Of a stretch of DNA of 64,000 nucleotides, positions 33,538 through 41,249 are shown in pieces; the stretch's first letter is position 1, and each line of letters opens with the position of its first letter. This stretch comes from Acidobacteriota bacterium (lineage in GTDB: Bacteria > Acidobacteriota > Vicinamibacteria > Vicinamibacterales > UBA2999). The notes under the pieces were generated by a model. The model searched no databases and was not told where the DNA came from. It worked only from the letters and a program-made list of their open reading frames with translations. Location of the stretch: positions 1 to 64,000 of the forward strand of contig JACPCS010000136.1 in assembly GCA_016184455.1 (NCBI GenBank), read 5' to 3'. The translations under genes were made by a program, and so were the position numbers.

Positions 33538-34709
33538 CCGACCAGCATCCCTGTGACGTACATCACCGCGAAACCGGCACACAGCCCCGCGAGCACCGGC
33601 CCCGTGGCCAGCACCCGGGCGATCGACCCTTCGCGCGTCATTTGTCGCACGATCTGGCCGACGACCTGCGCGATCGCGCCGACGCCGATCGCGAGGAAGA
33701 CCACCGACCAGACCGGCGAGTAGACGAACCCGCCCAGCCACGCGCCAGCAATCGTCGGCACGCCGCCGATGAGGCCGAGCGTGACCAGCCTGGCGAGCGC
33801 CACCGGCCGCCGCTCCCGCGCGAGCGGCGCGACGATGGCCAGCCCCTCGGTCGTGTTGTGCAGCGTGAACCCCACGATGAGGAGCGTGCCGAGCGCCGCC
33901 TCGCCCAACGCAAACGCAGAGCCGATCGCAAGGCCTTCACCAAAGTTATGAAGGCCGATGCCGACGGCGATGAGCATCGCCAGCACCCAGCCGAGCCCCG
34001 CATCCGCACTCCGACCGCGCCCTTTGAGCCAGCCACCGACCCCTTCGAGGAGCAAGTACGCGCCGACGGCCGCCAGCGCGAAGAGGACGACTCCCTGGAA
34101 CGACTCGGGCAGCAGCCCCGCAGCCTCGAACCCTTCGCTGGTGCCGTCGACGAGCAGAAAGACGAGCAGTCCGACGGTGAGCGCCAGCAGGAAGTCCATG
34201 CCGCGCGCGGAAAGGCGCGTCATGAAGGGAAACCAGAGGAGGCCGATGACAACTGGAATCACGCCGACGTAGAGACCGATGAGCGTGAACACGCCAAAGA
34301 ACCGCGCGCTCGGCCGCGGGGTCTCGACCGCGACGGGAATCTCGTGCTCGAAGGCCGTGCCGGTGGACGTGAGCAGGCGCACCACGTGCGCTTCGCCTTC
34401 GACCCACGGATACGGAATGCGCAGCGTCGTCCGTCCCAGATGCCGCAGCGCGACCCCGTTGTCCGCCGTAAACGTCCAGAACGCGTCGTCGACCTGCACC
34501 TGCGCGATCGTGACCCGGTCAGGGCCGTCGTTCATGACGCTGGCGACGATCGTGCCCCGCTCGAGCGTCACGCGCTGAAAGGTGACCCGCTCGACCGGCG
34601 GAAAGTTCTCGCCCCTCACCGCATCAGCGGGCCCCGACCGGACGATCACGGCGAGGAGCGCGCCAAGGAGCAGAAGCGGCACGAGCGCGAGCAGCAGGCG
34701 GCGCGTCAC
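33534..34709 (-). CDS. ZIP-family metal transporter with extra N-terminal periplasmic domain
   Basis: 391 residues. One N-terminal helix is followed by a ~110-residue exported beta-rich domain (VTFQRVTLERGTIVASVMND). Eight membrane helices follow with the ZIP metal site HNFGEGLAIG and HNTTEGLAIV. Most ZIP proteins are 230-300 residues, so the front domain is an addition. Metal unknown; the DtxR-family regulator next door suggests Mn or Fe, the cupredoxin and oxidase suggest Cu. Overlaps both neighbours by 4 bp. Confidence 0.87.
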   Translation of the reverse strand: MTRRLLLALVPLLLLGALLAVIVRSGPADAVRGENFPPVERVTFQRVTLERGTIVASVMNDGPDRVTIAQVQVDDAFWTFTADNGVALRHLGRTTLRIPYPWVEGEAHVVRLLTSTGTAFEHEIPVAVETPRPSARFFGVFTLIGLYVGVIPVVIGLLWFPFMTRLSARGMDFLLALTVGLLVFLLVDGTSEGFEAAGLLPESFQGVVLFALAAVGAYLLLEGVGGWLKGRGRSADAGLGWVLAMLIAVGIGLHNFGEGLAIGSAFALGEAALGTLLIVGFTLHNTTEGLAIVAPLARERRPVALARLVTLGLIGGVPTIAGAWLGGFVYSPVWSVVFLAIGVGAIAQVVGQIVRQMTREGSIARVLATGPVLAGLCAGFAVMYVTGMLVG

Positions 34710-35701
34710 GTGGTGCGCACCTCCTCCGCGCGGAACAGCCCCATCCAGCCGAGCTCTGCGAACTCGGTCTGATGCGCGTGAAACATGAAGTCGCCCGGGT
34801 ACCGGAACGTCGTCTCGAGGATCGCGCGCTCGGCCTGGCAGAGCATCAGCGTGTCGGTCTTCTCCAACGGTGTGAGCGAGGTGCCGGTGCGATAGACGTC
34901 GAAGAACATCGCGTGCAGGTGAAAGCTGTTGACGGGATCGAACTCGGTGAAGTTGACGAGGTAGATCCGGACCAGACGCCCGACCTGCACGCGAATCGGC
35001 TCGTGGACGTACGCGTTGGCAACCGTGTTCACGGCGTACACGTCGTTCTCGACGTCGAAGTTCGTCTTCGGGTCGACAATGAAGGCCCCGTAGAGTCCTT
35101 TGTGGATGTGGCGCTTCAGCGGAACCGTATGACAGTGGTAGTGGTGGAGCCCGAACGGGTCCGCATCGAACTCATAGACGAACGTCTCGCCCGGGTGCAC
35201 CTCCTGCCCCGCGAGCGCGCCGTCCATCTCGGTCGGGTGCCAGCCGTGGAAGTGAATCGAGTGCGGATGCGTCCCGAGGTTCCGGAAGGTGATCCGGATC
35301 CGGTCCCCTTCGGTCGCGCGGATGGTGGGGCCCGGCACCTGCCCGTTGTAGGTCCAGGCGGGGAAGAACAGGCCGGGGGCGATTTCGATCTCGCGATCGA
35401 CGGCGAAGACGTCGTACTCACGCAGGAGCGTGCCGTCGCCGCGCGGGGTCTCGCGATAGAACCGCGAGCGCTCGCTGGGCGGCAGGTCCGAGAAGTTCCA
35501 GCTCCGCAGGTACGCCGAGGGGTTGAAGCCGCCGGCTGAGGTGCGGCCGACGGTTCCCATCACGTGCGCATCGTGTCGGGGGTGGTATGCGAGCGTCGAG
35601 CCGGGCGCCTGTCCGCTCAGCCGAGCTCCGCCGATGACGCTGCCGGCCAGCGATGCGAGTCCCGAGGCCCGCAGCCACGCCCGCCTGCTGAGGCTCCACA
35701 T
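34706..35701 (-). CDS. Two-domain multicopper oxidase
   Basis: 331 residues with a twin-arginine-like leader (SLSRRAWLRASGLASLAG). The four copper-binding strings of a two-domain MCO are present: HSIHFHGWH, HHYHCHTVPLKRHIHKG, NSFHLHAMFFDVY and FMFHAHQTEFAELGWMG. Such enzymes oxidise Mn(II), Fe(II), Cu(I) or phenols in the periplasm. First gene of oxidase-ZIP-cupredoxin. An 18-bp palindrome covers its start codon (35700-35717), a likely operator for the divergent DtxR regulator. Confidence 0.9.
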   Translation of the reverse strand: MWSLSRRAWLRASGLASLAGSVIGGARLSGQAPGSTLAYHPRHDAHVMGTVGRTSAGGFNPSAYLRSWNFSDLPPSERSRFYRETPRGDGTLLREYDVFAVDREIEIAPGLFFPAWTYNGQVPGPTIRATEGDRIRITFRNLGTHPHSIHFHGWHPTEMDGALAGQEVHPGETFVYEFDADPFGLHHYHCHTVPLKRHIHKGLYGAFIVDPKTNFDVENDVYAVNTVANAYVHEPIRVQVGRLVRIYLVNFTEFDPVNSFHLHAMFFDVYRTGTSLTPLEKTDTLMLCQAERAILETTFRYPGDFMFHAHQTEFAELGWMGLFRAEEVRTT

Positions 35702-35717
35702 TTTGAATGATCAAAAT
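35700..35717. promoter_or_regulatory. Palindromic operator candidate between oxidase and DtxR-family genes
   Basis: ATTTTGA-ATGA-TCAAAAT, perfect 7-bp arms, AT-rich in a GC-rich setting, overlapping the oxidase ATG and 66 bp before the regulator. The size suits a DtxR/MntR-family dimer, though the sequence is not the textbook box. Binding would block the oxidase operon. Confidence 0.6.
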
Positions 35718-35783
35718 TACTTCACCCATCCGTGGAAGTCAAATCGTCGGCCCATCAAAGTCCGGGTTACACTAGCTGAGAAC

Positions 35784-37217
35784 ATGCTCCCGTCGAGCAC
35801 GGTCGAGAACTACCTGAAGGCCATCTACCTGGGCTCCAGCGCCACGGGGCAACCCGACCACCTGCTGGCGATGGGACAGCTCGCCTCGGCGCTCGGCGTC
35901 GCGCCGGGAACGGCGACGACGATGGTGAAGACGCTGGCGGAATCGGGGCTGGTCCGGTACGAGCCGTACGCCGGCGTGACGCTCACGTCGGCCGGCCAGA
36001 AGCTCGCCGCAATGGTCGTGCGGCGGCACCGAGTCATCGAGCTCTTCCTCGTCCGCATGATGGGCTACGGGTGGGACGAGGTGCACGACGAGGCGGAGCA
36101 GCTCGAACACGTGGTGTCGGAGCGGCTCATCGACCGCATGGACGAGATGCTCGGCCGGCCTGAGGTCGACCCGCACGGCGATCCGATTCCGGACGCCGAG
36201 GGGGTCGTCAAGCCGCAGCTCGCGCAGAGCCTGCTCACGTGTCCGCTGAACACGCGCGTGACCATCACGCGCGTCCTCGATCAGGACAAGAGCTTCCTCC
36301 GGTTCATCGAGCGCCACCAGCTCAAGCCCGGCGAGGCCATCGAGGTCGAGGACCGCGACGAGGCCTCCGACAGCGTGCGTGTGCGCGGGAAGGACGATCA
36401 GCGCATCACGATCGGGACGCGTGCGGCGTCGAAGCTCCTCGTCCACGTCTCTGCCGCGCTGCTGCTGGTGCTGGGACTCTCGGTACCGGCGTCCGCGCAG
36501 CCGCAGATGCCGTTCGGCATCCTCGACAACTCGTTCTTCGTCGAAGAGGCATTCAACCAGGACGCCGGCATTTTCCAGAACATCTTCGGCGTCCACCTGG
36601 TCGGCGGTGGCGACTGGGAGGCGGGCTTCACGCAGGAGTGGCCGCTCGCCAGCCACACGCATCAGCTCTCCTTCACCCTGTCGTCACTCGCGGTGAACGG
36701 CGCGACCGGCATCGGCGATGTCGCGATCCATTACCGCCGACAGGTCGCGGACGAGACGGAGCGGACGCCCGCGTTCTCTCCGCGGCTCTCGCTCATCCTT
36801 CCGACGGGCGACCCGGCGCGGGGCCTCGGCAACGGCGGCGCCGGCTGGCAGGTCAATCTCCCCTTCAGCAAGCAGTTCGGCGATACGTATCTCCACTGGA
36901 ACGCCGGCTTCACGCACACGCCGAACGCCGACATCGACGGCCGCAAGCACAATCTCTTCACCCCACACGCGGCGGTGAGCGGGATCTGGCAGGTCCGGAC
37001 GATGGTGAATCTGATGCTGGAGTCGGTCGTCGAATGGGCGGACAGCCCCGGCGGACGCGAGACGGTCTATACCGTGGCGCCCGGCGTCCGCACGGGGTGG
37101 AACGTGAGGGACGCACAGGCAATCGTCGGCGTCGGGTTCCCGGTTTCGTTCGCCGACGATGCGACGGATGTCGGCGTCTTCGGCTATTTCTCCTACGAGC
37201 TGCCGTTTACCCGCTGA
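35784..37217 (+). CDS. DtxR/MntR-family regulator fused in frame to an exported beta-barrel protein
   Basis: 477 residues without an internal stop. Residues 1-220 are a complete metal-dependent regulator: winged helix STVENYLKAIYLGSSATGQ, dimerisation part HDEAEQLEHVVSERLIDRMD, and an SH3-like end RITIGTRAASKLL. With no linker the chain runs into a signal-peptide-like stretch (HVSAALLLVLGLSVPASAQ). About 245 residues of an outer-membrane barrel of the phenol-degradation MetA-like group follow (SFTLSSLAVNGATGIGDVAI, final FGYFSYELPFTR). A DNA-binding domain attached to an outer-membrane barrel is hard to reconcile. In-frame GTG codons at 36373 and 36379 could start the barrel separately. Confidence 0.85.
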   Translation: MLPSSTVENYLKAIYLGSSATGQPDHLLAMGQLASALGVAPGTATTMVKTLAESGLVRYEPYAGVTLTSAGQKLAAMVVRRHRVIELFLVRMMGYGWDEVHDEAEQLEHVVSERLIDRMDEMLGRPEVDPHGDPIPDAEGVVKPQLAQSLLTCPLNTRVTITRVLDQDKSFLRFIERHQLKPGEAIEVEDRDEASDSVRVRGKDDQRITIGTRAASKLLVHVSAALLLVLGLSVPASAQPQMPFGILDNSFFVEEAFNQDAGIFQNIFGVHLVGGGDWEAGFTQEWPLASHTHQLSFTLSSLAVNGATGIGDVAIHYRRQVADETERTPAFSPRLSLILPTGDPARGLGNGGAGWQVNLPFSKQFGDTYLHWNAGFTHTPNADIDGRKHNLFTPHAAVSGIWQVRTMVNLMLESVVEWADSPGGRETVYTVAPGVRTGWNVRDAQAIVGVGFPVSFADDATDVGVFGYFSYELPFTR

Positions 37218-37869
37218 GCGCAAAACGCTCGATCACCGCGGCCAGCTGCCACGGATCGCGCGCGATCCACTCCTCTCCCGTGAGCCGCTCGGGCGGAAAC
37301 GCCGCGTAGCCGAACCCCCAGGTCGCCAGGCAGAGACGCACAGCCGCACGCCGGGCCGTCTCGTGATCGATCGCCGAGTCACCCACGAGCAGCGTGCGGT
37401 CGCCGGTTGCGCCGGCGCGTTCCATCATCGCGACGAGCGCGGCGGGATCCGGCTTCCGCGGCAGCGGGCCGTCGCCGACGACGATCTCGTCAAAGAGCTC
37501 GCGGATCCCGAGGCCTGCCAGAATGCGCTCGGACGCACGCCCGGGCTTGTTCGTCAGCACCGCCACGCGCGCGTGGCGCCGGGCGATGCGCACCACCTCG
37601 GGGATGCCGTCGTAGACGCGCGTGTGGTCGAGCAGCCGCTCGTCGTAGATCTTCAGGAAGCGCGGAAGGGCGTCGGCGCGCGGCTCGAGCCCGGACGCGG
37701 CGAGCGCGCGCTGGACGAGGAGTGCCGCGCCTTCCCCGACCATCGCGCCGATGGCCTCCTCCGCAAGCGGACGTCCGCCGAGCTCCACGATCAGCTGGTT
37801 GGCGGCGTCGGCGAGGTCGCGCCGGGAATCGACGAGCGTGCCGTCGAGATCGAAAACGATAAGCCGCAT
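37207..37869 (-). CDS. HAD-family phosphatase (phosphoglycolate phosphatase-like)
   Basis: 220 residues with HAD motif I VFDLDGTLVDS, motif II VLTNKPG, motif III lysine in PRKPDPAALV and motif IV LVGDSAIDHETARRA; the cap is helical, as in Gph. Hydrolyses a small phosphomonoester, most likely 2-phosphoglycolate. Its stop overlaps the convergent fusion gene by 11 bp. Confidence 0.87.
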   Translation of the reverse strand: MRLIVFDLDGTLVDSRRDLADAANQLIVELGGRPLAEEAIGAMVGEGAALLVQRALAASGLEPRADALPRFLKIYDERLLDHTRVYDGIPEVVRIARRHARVAVLTNKPGRASERILAGLGIRELFDEIVVGDGPLPRKPDPAALVAMMERAGATGDRTLLVGDSAIDHETARRAAVRLCLATWGFGYAAFPPERLTGEEWIARDPWQLAAVIERFALSG

Positions 37870-37958
37870 TTACGAATTGACGGATTTACGAATTGACGAA
37901 TTGATATGGCGCGTCCGTATCAAATCCGTCAATTCGAAAATTCGTAAATCCGTCAATG
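37870..37958. repeat. Word-repeat hairpin (ACGAATTGACGG type)
   Basis: ATTGACGGATTTACGAATT (37876-37894) is matched perfectly by its complement AATTCGTAAATCCGTCAAT (37939-37957). Inner words CGAATTGACG/CGTCAATTCG nest between them. Each arm is itself near-tandem copies of (TTTACGAATTGACG). It separates the HAD and queD genes and is strongly AT-rich against its surroundings. Confidence 0.9.
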
Positions 37959-38363
37959 TCATCTGCCGGCGTAGGTCGCCCACGACGTGGGTGTCTCCCA
38001 GACGGTGACGCGGACGACGGGAAGCCCCTGCCCGCGGGAGACGTCGAAGAGGAGCTGCGCGATGCGCTCGACGGTGGGATTGCTGTCGAGCAGGTAGACC
38101 GGCTCGCCGAGCGCCTGAAGCGGCTTCACGAGCGGATCGTCGTGGCGCAGAATCATGCGGTGATCGATCTCGCGATCGACCCAGCCTTTCACGACGCGTT
38201 TGATGTCGCCGAAATCGGCCACCATGTTGCGCGCATCGAGTGCATCGGCCTCGATCTCGATTTCGGCCACGGCGTTGTGGCCGTGCGGGTGCCTGCACAT
38301 TCCGTCGTAGTCGAGCAGCCGGTGCCCGTAGCAGAACTCGATGCGCTTGGTGACGGAGTACAT
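37959..38363 (-). CDS. queD: 6-carboxy-5,6,7,8-tetrahydropterin synthase QueD
   Basis: 134 residues. Makes carboxytetrahydropterin in queuosine/7-deazaguanine synthesis. Zinc histidines in CYGHRLLDYDG and RHPHGHNAVAEIEI, with the catalytic Cys in DGMCRHPHGH, and the late VTVWETPTSWATY. Divergent from queC across a 98-bp gap holding a word-repeat hairpin. Confidence 0.93.
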   Translation of the reverse strand: MYSVTKRIEFCYGHRLLDYDGMCRHPHGHNAVAEIEIEADALDARNMVADFGDIKRVVKGWVDREIDHRMILRHDDPLVKPLQALGEPVYLLDSNPTVERIAQLLFDVSRGQGLPVVRVTVWETPTSWATYAGR

Positions 38364-38386
38364 CGCCCTGTAATCTTAACGGTGCA

Positions 38387-38458
38387 AACTCCCAATTCCC
38401 AATTCCCAACTCCCAAGAATCCGAGGTGTTGGGCGTTGGGAGTTGGAGGTTGGGAGTT
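38387..38458. repeat. Word-repeat hairpin (ACTCCCAATTCCC type)
   Basis: A 30-nt left arm made of (AACTCCCAATTCCC) words pairs with a right arm of (GGGAGTTGGGCGTT) words at about 26 of 30 positions across a 12-nt loop. It fills the queD-queC divergent region, and the right arm contains the purine-rich sequence just before the queC GTG. Confidence 0.88.
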
Positions 38459-38461
38459 GAC

Positions 38462-39055
38462 GTGGAACATCCCTCAACGGCCGTCCTTCTATCGGCCGGC
38501 CTCGACAGCGCCGTCCTCGCGGCCGCGGAGGCCAGGCGGGGTCGCGTGCAGCCGATCTACGTCAGCGCCGGTCTCGCGTGGGAAGCCGGGGAGCTGGCCG
38601 CGCTCGAGCGCCTGCTCGCTCAGGCGCCGTTTGCGGGCGTGCTGGCGCCGCTCGCGCATCTGACGTTCACCGTCGCCGATCTCTACCCGGCGACGCACTG
38701 GGCGCTCCGCGGCGAGCCGCCTGCCTTCGATACACCCGACGAGGACGTCTATCTGACCGGACGCAACGTGGCGCTGCTCAGCAAGGCGGCGATCTACTGC
38801 GCGCGGCACGGCATCAGCCGGCTCGCGCTCGCGCCGCTGGCGGGCAACCCGTTTCCCGACGCGACGGCCGAGTTCTTCGAGACGATGGCGCGCGCGCTCT
38901 CGCTCGGCCTCCAGCATCCGCTCGTCGTGGAGGCCCCGTTTGCGTCGAGGGAGAAGAGCGAGGTGATCCGCCTCGGCCTCGAACTGGGCGTCCCGCTCGC
39001 GCTGACCCTGTCGTGCATGAACCCGCACGACGGCGCCGTCGCGCCAATCCGCTAG
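38462..39055 (+). CDS. queC: 7-cyano-7-deazaguanine synthase QueC, C-terminally truncated
   Basis: 197 residues. PP-loop AVLLSAGLDSAVLAA (SGG here reads SAG), then DTPDEDVYLTGRNVALLSKA, ARLALAPLAGNP-type block, and LTLSCMNPHDG. Family members continue with a HCGxCSKCRER-type zinc cluster and about 30 more residues. Here the chain ends AVAPIR and a TAG supplied by the repeat element at 39053. Only the first Cys of the zinc site is left, so activity is doubtful. Confidence 0.85.
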   Translation: MEHPSTAVLLSAGLDSAVLAAAEARRGRVQPIYVSAGLAWEAGELAALERLLAQAPFAGVLAPLAHLTFTVADLYPATHWALRGEPPAFDTPDEDVYLTGRNVALLSKAAIYCARHGISRLALAPLAGNPFPDATAEFFETMARALSLGLQHPLVVEAPFASREKSEVIRLGLELGVPLALTLSCMNPHDGAVAPIR

Positions 39056-39158
39056 CGCATTTTTCAAATGCGTCTAGCGCGGATTTGTGGGGCGAGCCTT
39101 TCAGGCTCGCCTCGCGAACCCGAAGGGTTCGCGCCACAGAAACGACATCCGCGCTAGA
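39053..39158. repeat. Family-2 Y-shaped palindromic element, copy 1
   Basis: A 106-bp unit of nested stems. A left hairpin GCGCATTTTTCAAATGCG is followed by outer arms TCTAGCGCGGAT/ATCCGCGCTAGA. These enclose GCGAGCC-TTTCA-GGCTCGC and CGCGAACCC-GAAG-GGGTTCGCG, with GTGG/CCAC closing them. Its first three bases are the TAG that ends queC. Copy 2 at 52831 is identical for about 93 bp. No coding capacity, so a non-autonomous MITE/REP-type element. Confidence 0.92.
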
Positions 39159-39234
39159 GCGGCCGCCGGAGACCCGCCAGGCACCGTGCAGATCCGAGGG
39201 TCTGCCAACGGCCAATGGCGGTAGGATCGGGCCC

Positions 39235-40095
39235 GTGAATCGGGTGCTGCGGTCCTGTGGCGCCTGTGCCGCCGCGACGCTCGTCGTCGTCGGTGCGGCC
39301 GCGTGTTCGGTGCGATCGGCGCAGCCGACCGCGGGAGCCCCGTCGCCCCCTGAAGAGCTCGTCAGCGCCCTGCCGCCCCCTGCGCCACCTGCACCGCCCG
39401 GTCCACCTGCGGCGCGAAACGGTGGTGGTCTGGCCACATCGCCGCCCGCAGCCCCGGCGGCGCGAAACGGGGGGCCGCCGTCGCCCGCGCCTCCGCCAGG
39501 GCCAACCACCAGCACTGCGCCGCCGCCGCAGGTCGAGATCGTGCCGCCGCCGACGCCTGCGACGGCCGCGCCGCCGAAGCGGGCAGCGCCGCCCGTGTCG
39601 CCGCCCGCTCCGCTGCCGCCGGACAAGGCCATCGCTCCGCCTGCGTCGCCGCCGACTGGAACCGCGCCTCAGCCACCGTCGACGCCCGACCGCGCACCGG
39701 CATCGCTCGACGCTCCTCGCGACGGCGCACCCGCCGCAGCCCCAGCGGCCTTAGCGCCGCTCTTCCCCCTGTGGGCCTACATCGGCACCGCGATCTTTGG
39801 CGCGCTGCTCGTTCTGATTGTGCTGATTGCGACGCTGGTGCGGACGACCCCGTACGACGAGACGCAGCAGCCGGTCATCAGGACGGCGCTCGCGCTGGGC
39901 TGCGCGTGCGTGGCGGTGCTGCTGCCTGGCGCCGCCCACATCAAGGTTACCGAAGCGGAAACGGAAATCGGAAAGGCGGCGTCCGAATTCTCCGGCCCTC
40001 TGGCGCTATTCTTCTTGGTCTTCTGGTTCTACAAGCCGCCCTTCCAGGCACGCGACAAGAACGCGAAGAAGAACGCCGCCGCGCCGCAGGTCTGA
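39235..40095 (+). CDS. Proline-rich membrane protein
   Basis: 286 residues: an N-terminal signal or lipoprotein-like segment (AAATLVVVGAAACSV), then about 130 residues of low-complexity Pro/Ala (PPPAPPAPPGPPAARNGG and similar, two AARNGG copies). Two membrane helices (LWAYIGTAIFGALLVLIVLI and LALFFLVFWFYK, with a third weaker one between) and a basic tail follow. The Pro-rich part would cross or sit in the periplasm. No family recognised; a TonB-like spacer is a possibility only by composition. Start GTG at 39235. Confidence 0.55.
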   Translation: MNRVLRSCGACAAATLVVVGAAACSVRSAQPTAGAPSPPEELVSALPPPAPPAPPGPPAARNGGGLATSPPAAPAARNGGPPSPAPPPGPTTSTAPPPQVEIVPPPTPATAAPPKRAAPPVSPPAPLPPDKAIAPPASPPTGTAPQPPSTPDRAPASLDAPRDGAPAAAPAALAPLFPLWAYIGTAIFGALLVLIVLIATLVRTTPYDETQQPVIRTALALGCACVAVLLPGAAHIKVTEAETEIGKAASEFSGPLALFFLVFWFYKPPFQARDKNAKKNAAAPQV

Positions 40096-40117
40096 GCCCG
40101 CCGCGCAGACGCTCAAG

Positions 40118-40275
40118 CGCCTGCCTTCGACCAGGCGGGACGCGCGACGCCTGCGGGACCGGAGCGCCACGCGTATTCCTGGATCAGCCTGGCTCCCGAG
40201 GGTCGCAGGGCAGCGGTCGTCTACGACGGAGGCATCTGGATTCACGACCTCGAGCGCGGCATGAGCGTCCCGCTC
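40118..40275 (+). pseudogene. Fragment of a WD40-like/PD40 beta-propeller protein
   Basis: One frame reads AYSWISLAPEGRRAAVV then YDGGIWIHDLERGMSVPLAP, a single propeller blade as found in the C-termini of acidobacterial Ser/Thr kinases and TolB-like proteins. No start, no continuation. It lies 400 bp before a kinase fragment on the same strand, in inverted domain order. Confidence 0.55.
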
Positions 40276-40355
40276 GCGCCGGAATATCGCAGCGGTGCGA
40301 GAGGCTTTCCTCTCTGCGCCCTGAGATGGGCGCTGGCCGGCACCGCACGCCGCGC

Positions 40356-41245
<890 letters not shown>

Positions 41246-41249
41246 CGTT

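Noticed and set aside
37870..37958. CRISPR-like array (repeated ACGAATTGACG units)
   Set aside because: Units are near-tandem and self-complementary with no spacers of constant length; it is a hairpin.
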